Shown piece by piece: positions 35,176 through 43,768 of a DNA stretch of 64,000 bases (its first letter is position 1; each line of letters begins with the position of its first letter). Both the position numbers and the translations under genes were made by a program. The stretch comes from Persicimonas caeni (GTDB taxonomy: Bacteria; Myxococcota_A; Bradymonadia; Bradymonadales; Bradymonadaceae), in the NCBI RefSeq assembly GCF_006517175.1, contig NZ_CP041186.1, positions 5,917,074 to 5,981,073 of the forward strand. Direction: 5' to 3'. Below the pieces are notes generated by a model. The model ran no database searches, was not told the DNA's origin, and saw only the letters and a program-made list of their open reading frames with translations.

Positions 35176-35700
35176 TCAGGAGCCGTCGTCGTCAGAATCG
35201 GCCGAGTCTTCCGAGGCCTCTTCGGCCTCGTTCTGCTTCTGGCGAAGCTTCTCGGGGTCGAATTTGACCGCGCCCAGGCGCCCGTCGAGCTCGACGAAGA
35301 ACTCCTCGATATTGCGCGCGTTCTGCCCGAAGTCGCCTTTGCCCACTCGCGAGGCGCTGCGCACGTTCACGCGGGTGACGAACTCGGTGACCGGCTCGAC
35401 GCGGATGGTCACGTCGTCGATGAACCCGAAGACGTCGGTCTCGCGCTCGGCCTCGAGGGTATAGGTCGCCGCGTCCTCGCCGACGAGCGTCCACCCGTCG
35501 AGCTCCTCGACGCCGGCTTTCGCCTCCTCGAAGACCCGCTGTGGATCGGTGGTGTAGTACTGGGGCTGGACCTCGGGGTACTCCGGGGTCTTGCCGGTCT
35601 CGACCTCGTTGATCACCGGCCAGATGCTGGCGGCCACCAAGAGGCCGGTCACGGTCACGCCGACCAGGACGGCCAGGGCTATGAGCAGTTTCTGCTTCAT
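35176..35700 (-). CDS. DUF1499 family membrane-anchored protein
   Basis: A 174-aa protein with one N-terminal membrane segment (LLIALAVLVGVTVTGLLVAA) and a DUF1499 domain, marked by VINEVETGKTPEYPEVQPQY, DVFGFIDDVTIRVEP and RVNVRSASRVGKGDFGQNAR. The tail is acidic (SEDSADSDDDGS). The biochemical role of DUF1499 is not known to me. GAGG precedes the ATG at 35700; the TTG just before is a weaker choice. It starts 8 bp after the GspE/PilB-type ATPase gene and is very likely co-transcribed with it. Confidence 0.87.
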   Translation of the reverse strand: MKQKLLIALAVLVGVTVTGLLVAASIWPVINEVETGKTPEYPEVQPQYYTTDPQRVFEEAKAGVEELDGWTLVGEDAATYTLEAERETDVFGFIDDVTIRVEPVTEFVTRVNVRSASRVGKGDFGQNARNIEEFFVELDGRLGAVKFDPEKLRQKQNEAEEASEDSADSDDDGS

Positions 35701-35708
35701 CAATCCTC

Positions 35709-37565
35709 TCAGGATTCCGCGCAGACGGTCATTACTTCTTCAAAGGTAGTCTCGCCCTTGGCGAGCTTGCGGATGGCGCCCTCTCGGAGCGACATCATCC
35801 CGTTGGCACGCGCTGCTTTACGTATCTCAGGAGCGTCGGCCTGTCGAGAGATCAGTTTGGCGATGGAGGTGTCCACCGGCAGCATCTCGAACAGCCCGGT
35901 GCGACCAAAATACCCGGTGCCCCGGCACTTTGTGCAGCCCTCGCCGTAGTATGCCGGCAGGGTTCGCTGCGAGCGCGGCGGCAGCTTGATGTCGAGCAGC
36001 TCGACTTGCTCGGCGTCGAGCGTCGTCTTGGCCTTGCACGAGGTGCAGATGCGCCGCACCAACCGCTGGGCCATCACGCCCACCAGGGTCGACGAGAGCA
36101 AAAACGGCTCGACCTCCAGGTCCAGCAGGCGCGTGACCGTCGAGGCGGTGTCGTTGGTGTGTAGCGTGCTGAAGACCAGGTGGCCGGTCAGCGCGGCTTG
36201 GGCGGCCATTTGGGCCGTCTCCGGGTCGCGAATCTCGCCGACCATGATGATGTCGGGGTCCTGGCGCAGGATCGTGCGCAGCGCCGAGGCGAACGTAATG
36301 TCGACGCGCTTCTGGACGAGCACCTGGTTGAGGTCCTCTTGGACCATCTCGATGGGGTCCTCGATCGTCGTGATATTGACGTCGGGCCCGGCGAGCTCCT
36401 TGAGCGTCGAGTAGAGCGTGGTCGTCTTACCGCTGCCGGTCGGGCCGGTGACCAGCACCATCCCGTGCGGCCGGTGGATGAACTCGCGCCACTGCGCGGT
36501 CTCCTCGTCGGTCATGCCCACCGAGCTCAAGTCCTTGATGATCGACTGCGGGTCGAAGATGCGGATGACGAGCTTCTCGCCGAACGCCACCGGCATGCTC
36601 GACACGCGCAGTTCGACCTCGCGGCCCTCGCGCTCGGTCTTGATGCGCCCGTCCTGCGGGCGGCGCCGCTCGGAGATGTCCATGCGCGCGAGCATCTTCA
36701 TGCGGCTCGTAAACGCGCGATGAATCGCCTTGGGGAACTGGTAGATATTGTGGAGCACCCCGTCGATGCGCAGGCGCACCATCGTGTGCTCGCGCTTCGG
36801 CTCGATGTGGATGTCGCTGGCGCGCTGGTCGAACGCGTAGTGCAGCAGGTACTCCACCGCGTTGATGATCGGCCGGTCGGTCGCCTCGATCTCGCCGACA
36901 TTCTTGAGCCGCACGAGCTGCTCGAGGTTGCCGATATCGACCCCGCCGGTCACCTCCTGCTCGGCGGCGGTGATCGACGAGCTGAACCCGTAGACCTCCA
37001 CGATCAGCTTGGCGATGTCTTCTTTGGGGCTGACCACGATCTCGAGCGGCTCGCTCGTGACCTCGCGAAGCTGCATGATCAGCTGCTGGTCGAACGGGTT
37101 GTCGAGCGCAAACACGATCTTGCCGTTCTCGCGGCGCAGCGGGATGCACGAGTGATGGCGCGCAAACGGCTGGCTGACCGTGTTGGCCACCAGCTTCATG
37201 TCGACCTCGAGCGGGTCGGGCTTCTCGAAGGCCACCCCGGCGTCGTTGGCGATGGCCTGGGCGATCGCGTCGTGGTCGACCGGCTTTCCGTTGGGCGCCA
37301 CGAAGTTGAAGTCGGCGACCACCTCGGCAGGGCTGACCTGCGTGCGCGAGGCTTTGCGCGTGCCCTCCCGGTTGACCCGCTCACGCATGATCCGCGTGCG
37401 CACCGTCGACTCCTGCGAGCGCACCTGACTCGCCTGCTCGTCGGTCAACAGGCCCTGGTCGGCCAAGATGCCGACGAGGTAGGGCACCGAGTAGTGGACG
37501 TTCTTTGCGCGCTGGTCGATCGACATCGGGTGGTGGCTGAATTTAAGGAGACTGAGCCGCGTCAT
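35709..37565 (-). CDS. GspE/PilB-type secretion or pilus assembly ATPase
   Basis: A 618-aa hexameric ATPase that would drive type IV pilus extension or type II secretion. It has an N-terminal GspE-N domain (about 25-200), then the NTPase core: SDIHIEPKREHTMVRLRIDG, Walker A GPTGSGKTT (374-382), the Asp box TTIEDPIEMVQ, Walker B DIIMVGEIRDPETAQ, and His box LVFSTLHTNDTAST. A zinc site CTSCK...CTKCRGTGY lies near 505-550. The start could be the ATG at 37565 or Met14 (37526); neither has a strong ribosome-binding site. It is followed by the DUF1499 gene. No other pilus genes are adjacent, though pilT lies 18 kb away. Confidence 0.92.
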   Translation of the reverse strand: MTRLSLLKFSHHPMSIDQRAKNVHYSVPYLVGILADQGLLTDEQASQVRSQESTVRTRIMRERVNREGTRKASRTQVSPAEVVADFNFVAPNGKPVDHDAIAQAIANDAGVAFEKPDPLEVDMKLVANTVSQPFARHHSCIPLRRENGKIVFALDNPFDQQLIMQLREVTSEPLEIVVSPKEDIAKLIVEVYGFSSSITAAEQEVTGGVDIGNLEQLVRLKNVGEIEATDRPIINAVEYLLHYAFDQRASDIHIEPKREHTMVRLRIDGVLHNIYQFPKAIHRAFTSRMKMLARMDISERRRPQDGRIKTEREGREVELRVSSMPVAFGEKLVIRIFDPQSIIKDLSSVGMTDEETAQWREFIHRPHGMVLVTGPTGSGKTTTLYSTLKELAGPDVNITTIEDPIEMVQEDLNQVLVQKRVDITFASALRTILRQDPDIIMVGEIRDPETAQMAAQAALTGHLVFSTLHTNDTASTVTRLLDLEVEPFLLSSTLVGVMAQRLVRRICTSCKAKTTLDAEQVELLDIKLPPRSQRTLPAYYGEGCTKCRGTGYFGRTGLFEMLPVDTSIAKLISRQADAPEIRKAARANGMMSLREGAIRKLAKGETTFEEVMTVCAES

Positions 37566-37679
37566 TGTAACCGTGAACGGCTACAGTTGTCACGAAATTC
37601 GCTAGCACCACCACCTTGAACACGACCGCTCCCAACTCTATTCTTTCACAGAGCCTCACCACCCACAGTTGATCGCACA

Positions 37680-39710
37680 ATGCGCAGCCGACTCTACATT
37701 TTGAGCGCAGCAATTTGCCTGTTCCTCACCGGCTGCGACCTCGGCACGCTCCAGGTCGAGCGACCCACACCGCGCCCCGCGCCCACCGAGCCCGAAAACC
37801 CACTCTTCGACCCCTCGGTCGACTGCTCGAGCCCGCGCGTCGACCCCGGCCCGCACTACGTGCGTCGGTTGACCAACGAGGAGTATGTCAACACGGTGGG
37901 CGACGTGCTCGGCGTCGACATCGCCGACCTGCGCGCTCGGCTGCCCGGTGACTCGTACGTCGCCGGCTTCAAGAACACGGCCATCGGCCTGTCCGTCTCC
38001 GGGCGGCGCATCGAGCAGTACGCGCATATCGCCGGCGAGGTCGCCGAGCGACTCGACCCGGACGCCCTCGGCGAGCGCGCGAGCTGCACGCTCGGCGACT
38101 CCGCCTGCGAGCGGGCGTTCCTGCGCGACCTAGGCCTCCAACTCTTTCGGCGTCCCATGACCGACGCCGAGGTCGAGCGCTTCGCGCGCCTCTTTCGCGT
38201 CGTCGAGTCGGAGGGCGACGGCTTCGAGCGCGCCGCGCGCCTCGTCGTCGAGGCGATGGTCCAGTCGCCGCAATTCCTCTACCGGCTCGAGGCTCGCCAC
38301 CCCGAGGCGCGCCTGCCCAGGCGTACCTTCGACGCGAGCCAGTTCGAGCACAGCGCCGACGGCGCACGCACCAAAAAGCTCGACCTCCAACCCGGCCGCT
38401 ACCGAATCAGCGTCGACGCCGCGCTCGCTCCGGGCGCCAAGGCGGCGAGCTTGAGCCTCGACTTCGGCTCGCGCCAGGTCGAGCGCTGGCCGGTCGAGGC
38501 GATCGTCTCGTCGCCGTATACCGCGGGCTTCGAGGTCGGCGAAGAGCAGGGCGGCCGGCAGGTCGTCGCGCTGACAGCCGACGGCGAGGTCGCGATCGAC
38601 GGCGTCGAGCTCGTCGGGCCCTTCTCGAGCTCGCTCGACCTCTCCGGCCCCGACGTCACCGACGGCGTGCGCCTCGTCACCGGCTACGTGATGGCCTCCC
38701 GGCTGTCGTATTTCATCTGGCACTCGGCGCCCGACAAAGTGCTCCTCGAAGCGGCCGCCGCGGGCGAATTGCAGACCGCCGACCAGATCGCCGCCCAGGC
38801 CGAGCGCATGCTCGAAGATCGGCGCGCCCGACGCGCGCTTCGAAGCTACCTCGACGAGTGGCTGCGCCTCGACTTCCTCGACACCATCGAGCGCGACGAG
38901 GCCGCCTTCCCCGAATTCTCCCGCGCCCTCGTCGAGGCGATGAAGGCCGAGACCTACCGGCTCTTCGAGGCGATCATCTGGGAGGAGCGCGCCGACTTGC
39001 TGAGCGTCTTCACCGCCCAGAAGACCTGGACGACGGCCGACTTGGCCAAACTCTACGGCTTCGAGCCCGTCGAGGGTGAGGCCGAGTACGACCTGAGCGA
39101 GATCGACGAGCGCCAGGGCCTGTTGACGCACGCGAGCATCCTTGCGCTCACGTCGACCAACGAGAGCACCTCGCCAGTGAAGCGCGGGCTGTACGTGCGC
39201 ACCCAATTCATGTGTCAGCCGGTCGCTCCGCCGCCGGGCGACGCCTCGAGCGACGCACCCGAGGTGGCGCCCGACGCCTCCACACGCGAGCGCCTCGCCC
39301 AGCACACCGAAGATCCTAACTGCGCCTACTGCCACAAGATGATGGACCCGGTCGGCTTCGGCTTCGAGCACTACGGCCCGATGGGCGCCTTCCGCACCCA
39401 CGAGCCCAACGGTGCCCAGGTCGACGCCTCCGGACGCCTGGAGACCGACGACGATCCGGTCGAATTTTACGGCGCCCCCGAGCTCGGCCAGATCTTGCAC
39501 GACAGCGACGCCGTCGAGACGTGCATGGTCCAAAACGTCTACCAATACGCCATCGGCCGGCCTCCCGGGCCCGCCGACGTCTGCGACCTGCGGGCCGTGC
39601 GCGAGCGATTCACCGACGAGGGACGCACGTACGGAGAGCTCGTCCTGGGCGTCGTCACAAGCGACGCCTTTCGCTACACGCGCACTCCGGCGACGAAGGA
39701 GGCCCCATGA
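37680..39710 (+). CDS. DUF1592/DUF1588 c-type-cytochrome-like lipoprotein
   Basis: A 676-aa lipoprotein (lipobox ICLFLTGC). It has the multi-domain layout known from Planctomycetes and Myxococcota: DUF1587-like PHYVRRLTNEEYVNTVGDVL at about 60, a DUF1592 core including SRLSYFIWHSAPD and TTADLAKLYGF, a DUF1588 region with LLTHASILALTSTNESTSPV and NCAYCHKMMDPVGFGFEHYG, and a DUF1585-like end. The CXXCH motif near residue 549 could bind haem. Function is unknown. It overlaps the start of the DUF1552 gene by 4 bp. The divergent upstream neighbour is the GspE-type ATPase gene. Confidence 0.88.
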   Translation: MRSRLYILSAAICLFLTGCDLGTLQVERPTPRPAPTEPENPLFDPSVDCSSPRVDPGPHYVRRLTNEEYVNTVGDVLGVDIADLRARLPGDSYVAGFKNTAIGLSVSGRRIEQYAHIAGEVAERLDPDALGERASCTLGDSACERAFLRDLGLQLFRRPMTDAEVERFARLFRVVESEGDGFERAARLVVEAMVQSPQFLYRLEARHPEARLPRRTFDASQFEHSADGARTKKLDLQPGRYRISVDAALAPGAKAASLSLDFGSRQVERWPVEAIVSSPYTAGFEVGEEQGGRQVVALTADGEVAIDGVELVGPFSSSLDLSGPDVTDGVRLVTGYVMASRLSYFIWHSAPDKVLLEAAAAGELQTADQIAAQAERMLEDRRARRALRSYLDEWLRLDFLDTIERDEAAFPEFSRALVEAMKAETYRLFEAIIWEERADLLSVFTAQKTWTTADLAKLYGFEPVEGEAEYDLSEIDERQGLLTHASILALTSTNESTSPVKRGLYVRTQFMCQPVAPPPGDASSDAPEVAPDASTRERLAQHTEDPNCAYCHKMMDPVGFGFEHYGPMGAFRTHEPNGAQVDASGRLETDDDPVEFYGAPELGQILHDSDAVETCMVQNVYQYAIGRPPGPADVCDLRAVRERFTDEGRTYGELVLGVVTSDAFRYTRTPATKEAP

Positions 39711-41125
39711 GCGATCTGAGTAACAAGCGCAAGCAAAGTGACAAGCGCAGCCGAAGTGAAAACAGCAAGACCACCCGCCGCGCCTTCCTTCGAGGCGCCG
39801 GGACGGTCGCCATTTCGCTGCCGGTGCTCGACTTCATGCTCACCGGCTCGGGAGCCCACGCCGCCGACGCGCATGCACCCAGACGCCTCGTGACCTTCTT
39901 CTTTCCCAACGGAAGCCCCAGCGACCTGTGGCTCCCCGAGCGCACCGGCCGCGACTTCGCCTTCAAGGGCGCGCTCGAGCCCCTGGCGCCGCTCAAGGAC
40001 AAGATCGCGCTCATCTCCGGGCTCCACGACCCGGCCGCCAAGGAGGGCTCGGGCGACCCGCACTCGCGCGGCGGCGGCGCTTTTGCCGTCGGCTGGCCCA
40101 ACCCGTTCTTGCAGACCGACCAGGTCGACCACACCGGCAAGCGCTACGCCCACTCCGCCGGCGGCCCGTCGCTCGACCAATTCGCGCTGCAAAAGAGCCG
40201 GCCGAACACCTCGCTCGGCTCGCTCGAGGTCGGCGTGATGCGCGAGCCGATCCACACGCGCACCTACCACGTCAAGTCGTGGCGCGGCGTCAACCAGCCC
40301 AACCCGCCCATCGTCAACCCGCTCAACACCTTCCGGCGCATCTTCGGCGAGGCCGAACCCCTCGACGGCACGCCCTCGAGCCGCGAAAAACGCTACGAGC
40401 GCAGCGTCCTCGACACCGTCGTGGGCGAGTACAATCGCGTCACGAGCGAGCGCTACGGGCTCACCAACACCAGCCGCGCGATGCTCTCCGACCACCTCGA
40501 CGCGGTGCGCGACCTCGAGCGCCGCGCCGTGCGCGTCGACGCCGAGCTGCTCGCCGCGTGCACCCGCCCCGACGCCCCGCGCTCCTACGAAGACACGCTC
40601 TTCTCGCAATACGCCGAGGTCTTCGACCTGCAGGCCGAGCTCGTCGCCATGGCGCTTCGCTGCGACGCCACCCGCTACGCCAGCGTGATGACCGGCTGCG
40701 GCGCCGAAGACCTCGAACTCCCCGGCCTCGAAGGGCCCCAGCACAAGCTCGGCCACGAGTGGGCGAGCAACCGCGACAACGACTTCCTGCGCTACAACCG
40801 CTTCCAGATGCAGCTGCTGCGCACGCTGCTCGAAAAGCTCGACGACCCCCACTACCTCGACGCCGACGGCCACACTGTCCTCGACAACACCGTCCTGCTG
40901 GCCGGCACCGAAGTCGCCAACCCCTCCTCGCACAGCCACGACGAAAAGCTCTACATGGTCTGCGGCGGCGCCGGCCAAATCCGCACCGGCTACCACCACC
41001 GCGTCGGGGACGGGACGAATCGGGCGGCCAATGACCTCTATACGGCGTGTTTGCGGGCGATTGGGCTCGATGCTCGAGCCTTCGGCGACCCACGATTCAA
41101 CACCTCCCCCCTCGACTTGGCGTGA
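39707..41125 (+). CDS. DUF1552 family protein with Tat signal
   Basis: A 472-aa exported protein. The N-terminus has a twin-arginine signal (TTRRAFLRGAG, then a hydrophobic VAISLPVLDFMLTG, ending AHA), so it is likely exported folded, perhaps with a metal. The body matches DUF1552 (RRLVTFFFPNGSPSDLWLPE; LISGLHDP; PNTSLGSLEVGV; NTVLLAGTEVANPSSHSHDE), related to DUF1501 and the alkaline phosphatase/sulfatase fold (recalled). The ATG at 39707 overlaps the previous stop (ATGA) and has AAGGAGG just upstream. DUF1592-DUF1552 pairs recur in related phyla; the joint role is undescribed as far as I know. Confidence 0.88.
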   Translation: MSDLSNKRKQSDKRSRSENSKTTRRAFLRGAGTVAISLPVLDFMLTGSGAHAADAHAPRRLVTFFFPNGSPSDLWLPERTGRDFAFKGALEPLAPLKDKIALISGLHDPAAKEGSGDPHSRGGGAFAVGWPNPFLQTDQVDHTGKRYAHSAGGPSLDQFALQKSRPNTSLGSLEVGVMREPIHTRTYHVKSWRGVNQPNPPIVNPLNTFRRIFGEAEPLDGTPSSREKRYERSVLDTVVGEYNRVTSERYGLTNTSRAMLSDHLDAVRDLERRAVRVDAELLAACTRPDAPRSYEDTLFSQYAEVFDLQAELVAMALRCDATRYASVMTGCGAEDLELPGLEGPQHKLGHEWASNRDNDFLRYNRFQMQLLRTLLEKLDDPHYLDADGHTVLDNTVLLAGTEVANPSSHSHDEKLYMVCGGAGQIRTGYHHRVGDGTNRAANDLYTACLRAIGLDARAFGDPRFNTSPLDLA

Positions 41126-41141
41126 CGCTTTTGGCAATCGC

Positions 41142-41386
41142 GCCTCCATCCCCCAGCTTCGTTCGCTACGCTCCCTACGCAGGGGGCTATCAAAACGAGT
41201 TACGCCCTGCGGGCTCCAGGTGGCGTAGGCCTCGATTGGAGCAACGCCTTCACCGCAGAAGCTCCTCGGCAATCCGCGACACAGACGACACGTAATCAAT
41301 TGTGCGCGGCTGACGAACTGTGAGCCTTTGGGCGGAATCCCCGATTTGATAGCCCCCTGCGAAGCGTAGCGGAGCTGGGGGGAGGC
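41142..41386. repeat. Element with about 50-bp inverted terminal arms
   Basis: The left arm 41142-41197 and right arm 41342-41386 are inverted, imperfect copies: both contain CCCCCAGCT, a CGCTACGC core and GGGGGCTATCAAA. The 145-bp interior holds no open frame of note. It fills most of the 346-bp gap 41126-41471 between two co-directional operons. It has the layout of a miniature inverted-repeat element, but no target-site duplication is evident. Confidence 0.75.
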
Positions 41387-41471
41387 TTGGCACCCCCGTT
41401 GCAATAACCCCCGGACAACCATGTCGCACTCGAGCGACAAACCAAGCGTTAACCAACGCCCGGAGGAAGCA

Positions 41472-42785
41472 ATGAAGTGGACGAAACGACTCTCCAAGGC
41501 CTGCGTAGTGGCCCTGAGCCTGTGGGCGACGAGCGCCCAGGCCCAGCAAGCAGAGCAGGGTGCCGAGGTGGACGAAACGTCCTCCAAGTCTGGACTAGGC
41601 GACCTCGAACAACCCCAGATCGACTGGAAGGCCGCCGACCCTGCGACGATGCCCCACCTCGACCGCGACGATCCGATTATCTGCGTCGAGGACGAGAGTG
41701 GTCAGATGTTTCGCATGCTGTGCGATGAGGCCGACAAGCGCTGCTTGGTCGCCAAGCCCCACCTCGAGATTCCCGGGGCGCGCGAGAAGGTGATCGCCCG
41801 CATGATGAAGACGTGTCAGCGGGCCGAGCCGGGCGCGCTCACCCGCCTGCAGGCCGCCGGCTATGAGATGGTCCCGGCCTTGTTGGAGACGCGCTTCGGC
41901 CACAAGCGAGACGAGCGCGGGCGCATCTACCAGACTCACTTCGACCTGCGCCGTCGCCTGTCGTTGGGCTTCTACGACGCGATCACGATCCCCTCGGACG
42001 GGTCCAACGTCGACCATCGCCTCAGCGCCGAGATTCGCGGGGTCTACGAAGCCTACGACGACAAGACGCGCCGCCGTGACCGCCACGAGTTCATGCACGG
42101 GCGCGTCACCCTCGACCCCATCGAGGCCGAGGGCCTGGTGTACGGCTACGACCGCGGCCGCACCGGCGACGAGCCGGTCATCCGCTTCGTCGAGTTTCTG
42201 ACGCCGGAGCCCGACCGCTACGATATCGCGATTCATCTGGGGCCCGGCTTTCGCCTCGGGCGCTTCCAGGTCGAGGAGATCGACGAGCGCTCCCAACTCC
42301 TGGTCGACGTCGCCCAGGGCCACATCAACTGGGAGTTTCTGCAAAACGACCGGCAGGGCCTCGAGGATTATCTGCTCATCCGCGGCGGCATCGGCGGCGG
42401 CTTGGCGGCCATCGAAGGCGAGGATGACGACCACATCTATGGCTATCCGGAGGTCGGCCTCGAAGGCGCCTGGATCATCGACGACCGCGGGCTGACCCAA
42501 CTGCGCATGGAGGCGGCCTACAGGCATATCTGGGACGACGCCGAGAACGAGCGCGACCGCGCGTTCGCCGACTTGAGCCTCGAGCGGGTGGTCTTGAGCG
42601 TCAACGACCAACCGCTGACCCTCTTCGCCCAGGGCGGCGTCGAGTACAAAAACGGCCCCTTGGCCGAAGACGGCATCACCTCGTTCGAGGCGCTGGTGGG
42701 CGGGCGCGTGAGCTTCTTCGTGCCCCCGCGCCCCGACTACGAGCGCCAGATCCGCCAACAGACCCCCAATCAGCCGTCGGAGTAA
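41472..42785 (+). CDS. Secreted protein of unknown function, paralogue of the next gene
   Basis: A 437-aa exported protein. GGAGGAAG precedes the ATG at 41472, which starts a signal peptide ending SAQAQQ. After an acidic linker and a Cys-containing segment (ICVEDESGQMF, MLCDEADKRC) comes a beta-rich region beginning DERGRIYQTHFDLRRRLSLG and ending GRVSFFVPPRP. The pattern of alternating hydrophobic residues and the glycine-rich IRGGIGGGLAAIEGE suggest an outer-membrane beta-barrel. It shares landmarks (DERGR, SVNDQPL) with the next protein. An earlier ATG at 41421 would add 17 polar residues before the signal. It is the first gene of a three-gene unit. Confidence 0.78.
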   Translation: MKWTKRLSKACVVALSLWATSAQAQQAEQGAEVDETSSKSGLGDLEQPQIDWKAADPATMPHLDRDDPIICVEDESGQMFRMLCDEADKRCLVAKPHLEIPGAREKVIARMMKTCQRAEPGALTRLQAAGYEMVPALLETRFGHKRDERGRIYQTHFDLRRRLSLGFYDAITIPSDGSNVDHRLSAEIRGVYEAYDDKTRRRDRHEFMHGRVTLDPIEAEGLVYGYDRGRTGDEPVIRFVEFLTPEPDRYDIAIHLGPGFRLGRFQVEEIDERSQLLVDVAQGHINWEFLQNDRQGLEDYLLIRGGIGGGLAAIEGEDDDHIYGYPEVGLEGAWIIDDRGLTQLRMEAAYRHIWDDAENERDRAFADLSLERVVLSVNDQPLTLFAQGGVEYKNGPLAEDGITSFEALVGGRVSFFVPPRPDYERQIRQQTPNQPSE

Positions 42786-42788
42786 ACC

Positions 42789-43760
42789 GTGCGCTACGCC
42801 AAGTACATCTTGTGCTGTGCATTGGGAGGGTGGGGGCTTCTGGCGTCCGGCGTCTGCGCCGCGCAGCAGCCGGGCGAGCGCAACGAACGTGACGAACGCC
42901 TCGCCCGGGCGCTGAACGACCCGGCGTGGCAGACCGACGAGCGCGGCCGCGTCTTTCGGGTGACCTTCCCGCCCCACGACCGCCTCGTCGTCGACTACGG
43001 TGCGGTCGCCGACGCTGCCCACGGCGTCGACAACGGTGTCGGACACCGTGTTCACGCCGCCTGGAAGACGACCATGGGCCTCGACTTCGCCGAGGAGAAT
43101 ATCTGGTGGCGCTTTCGCCACACCTTCGCCGACGTCGAGTACGCCTGGGGCGCCGGCGACGGCCGCCTCGACGCGACCGTGGTGCGCGCCGACTACCTGC
43201 GCCACGACACGAGCTCGTTTATCGTCATCCCCGCCGAGCGCGACCTCAAGGTCCCGGCGCCCTTCGACATCGCCGTCGACTGGGAGCTGGGCTCGTTCGA
43301 GCTGCGCGAGGAGGGCGGCCAGTGGACGGTCGGCCGCGTCGACGTCGCCGAGGTCGCCATCCCCCTCGACTTCATCCGCGACCCCGACTACCGCCACCGC
43401 CTGGCCATCGGCCCGGCCGCGGCGTATCGCGTCTTCCCGGGCGAGGAGCCCTGGCAGCACGACCTCGCCCCGCTGACCGGCGCCGAGGTCTTGTACGCCT
43501 GGGAGAGCGACGACGGTCTGTATCAAGTCGACCTGCGCGCCCGCTGCACCAACGCCGTGACGCTGGGCGGCGACACCGCCGGCCGCTGGAATTTCGGCTG
43601 CGACGGCCGCGCCCGCGGCGAACTCATCGCCTTTTCCATCAACGACCAACCGATCAGCATCCCGGCCGAAGTCGAGGTCGCCCACAGCCTGGGCGCCGAC
43701 GACGAACTCTCGTGGAACGCCTGGCTGGGCCTGAGGTTGAGCTTCGTCGAAACCCTGTGA
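42789..43760 (+). CDS. Secreted protein of unknown function, paralogue of the previous gene
   Basis: A 323-aa exported protein with a GTG start three bases after the preceding stop codon and GGAG just upstream. The signal peptide ends GVCAAQQ. The mature part starts with a charged stretch, then DERGRVFRVTFPPHDRLVVD, which aligns with the same region of the previous protein; near the end FSINDQPISIPAEVEV matches SVNDQPLTLFAQGGVEY there. Alternating hydrophobic strands suggest a beta-barrel or lipocalin-like sandwich. No enzyme motif is seen. A tandem duplication with divergence is the likely origin. Confidence 0.78.
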   Translation: MRYAKYILCCALGGWGLLASGVCAAQQPGERNERDERLARALNDPAWQTDERGRVFRVTFPPHDRLVVDYGAVADAAHGVDNGVGHRVHAAWKTTMGLDFAEENIWWRFRHTFADVEYAWGAGDGRLDATVVRADYLRHDTSSFIVIPAERDLKVPAPFDIAVDWELGSFELREEGGQWTVGRVDVAEVAIPLDFIRDPDYRHRLAIGPAAAYRVFPGEEPWQHDLAPLTGAEVLYAWESDDGLYQVDLRARCTNAVTLGGDTAGRWNFGCDGRARGELIAFSINDQPISIPAEVEVAHSLGADDELSWNAWLGLRLSFVETL

Positions 43761-43768
43761 GGTAGCTT

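Noticed and set aside
36180-37619. 479-aa plus-strand frame opposite the GspE/PilB-type ATPase
   Set aside because: Shadow frame rich in Arg, Val, Asp and His; the ATPase on the other strand has all its conserved motifs.
39674-41587. 637-aa minus-strand frame opposite the DUF1552 gene
   Set aside because: Antisense shadow; crosses an intergenic repeat and lacks family motifs.
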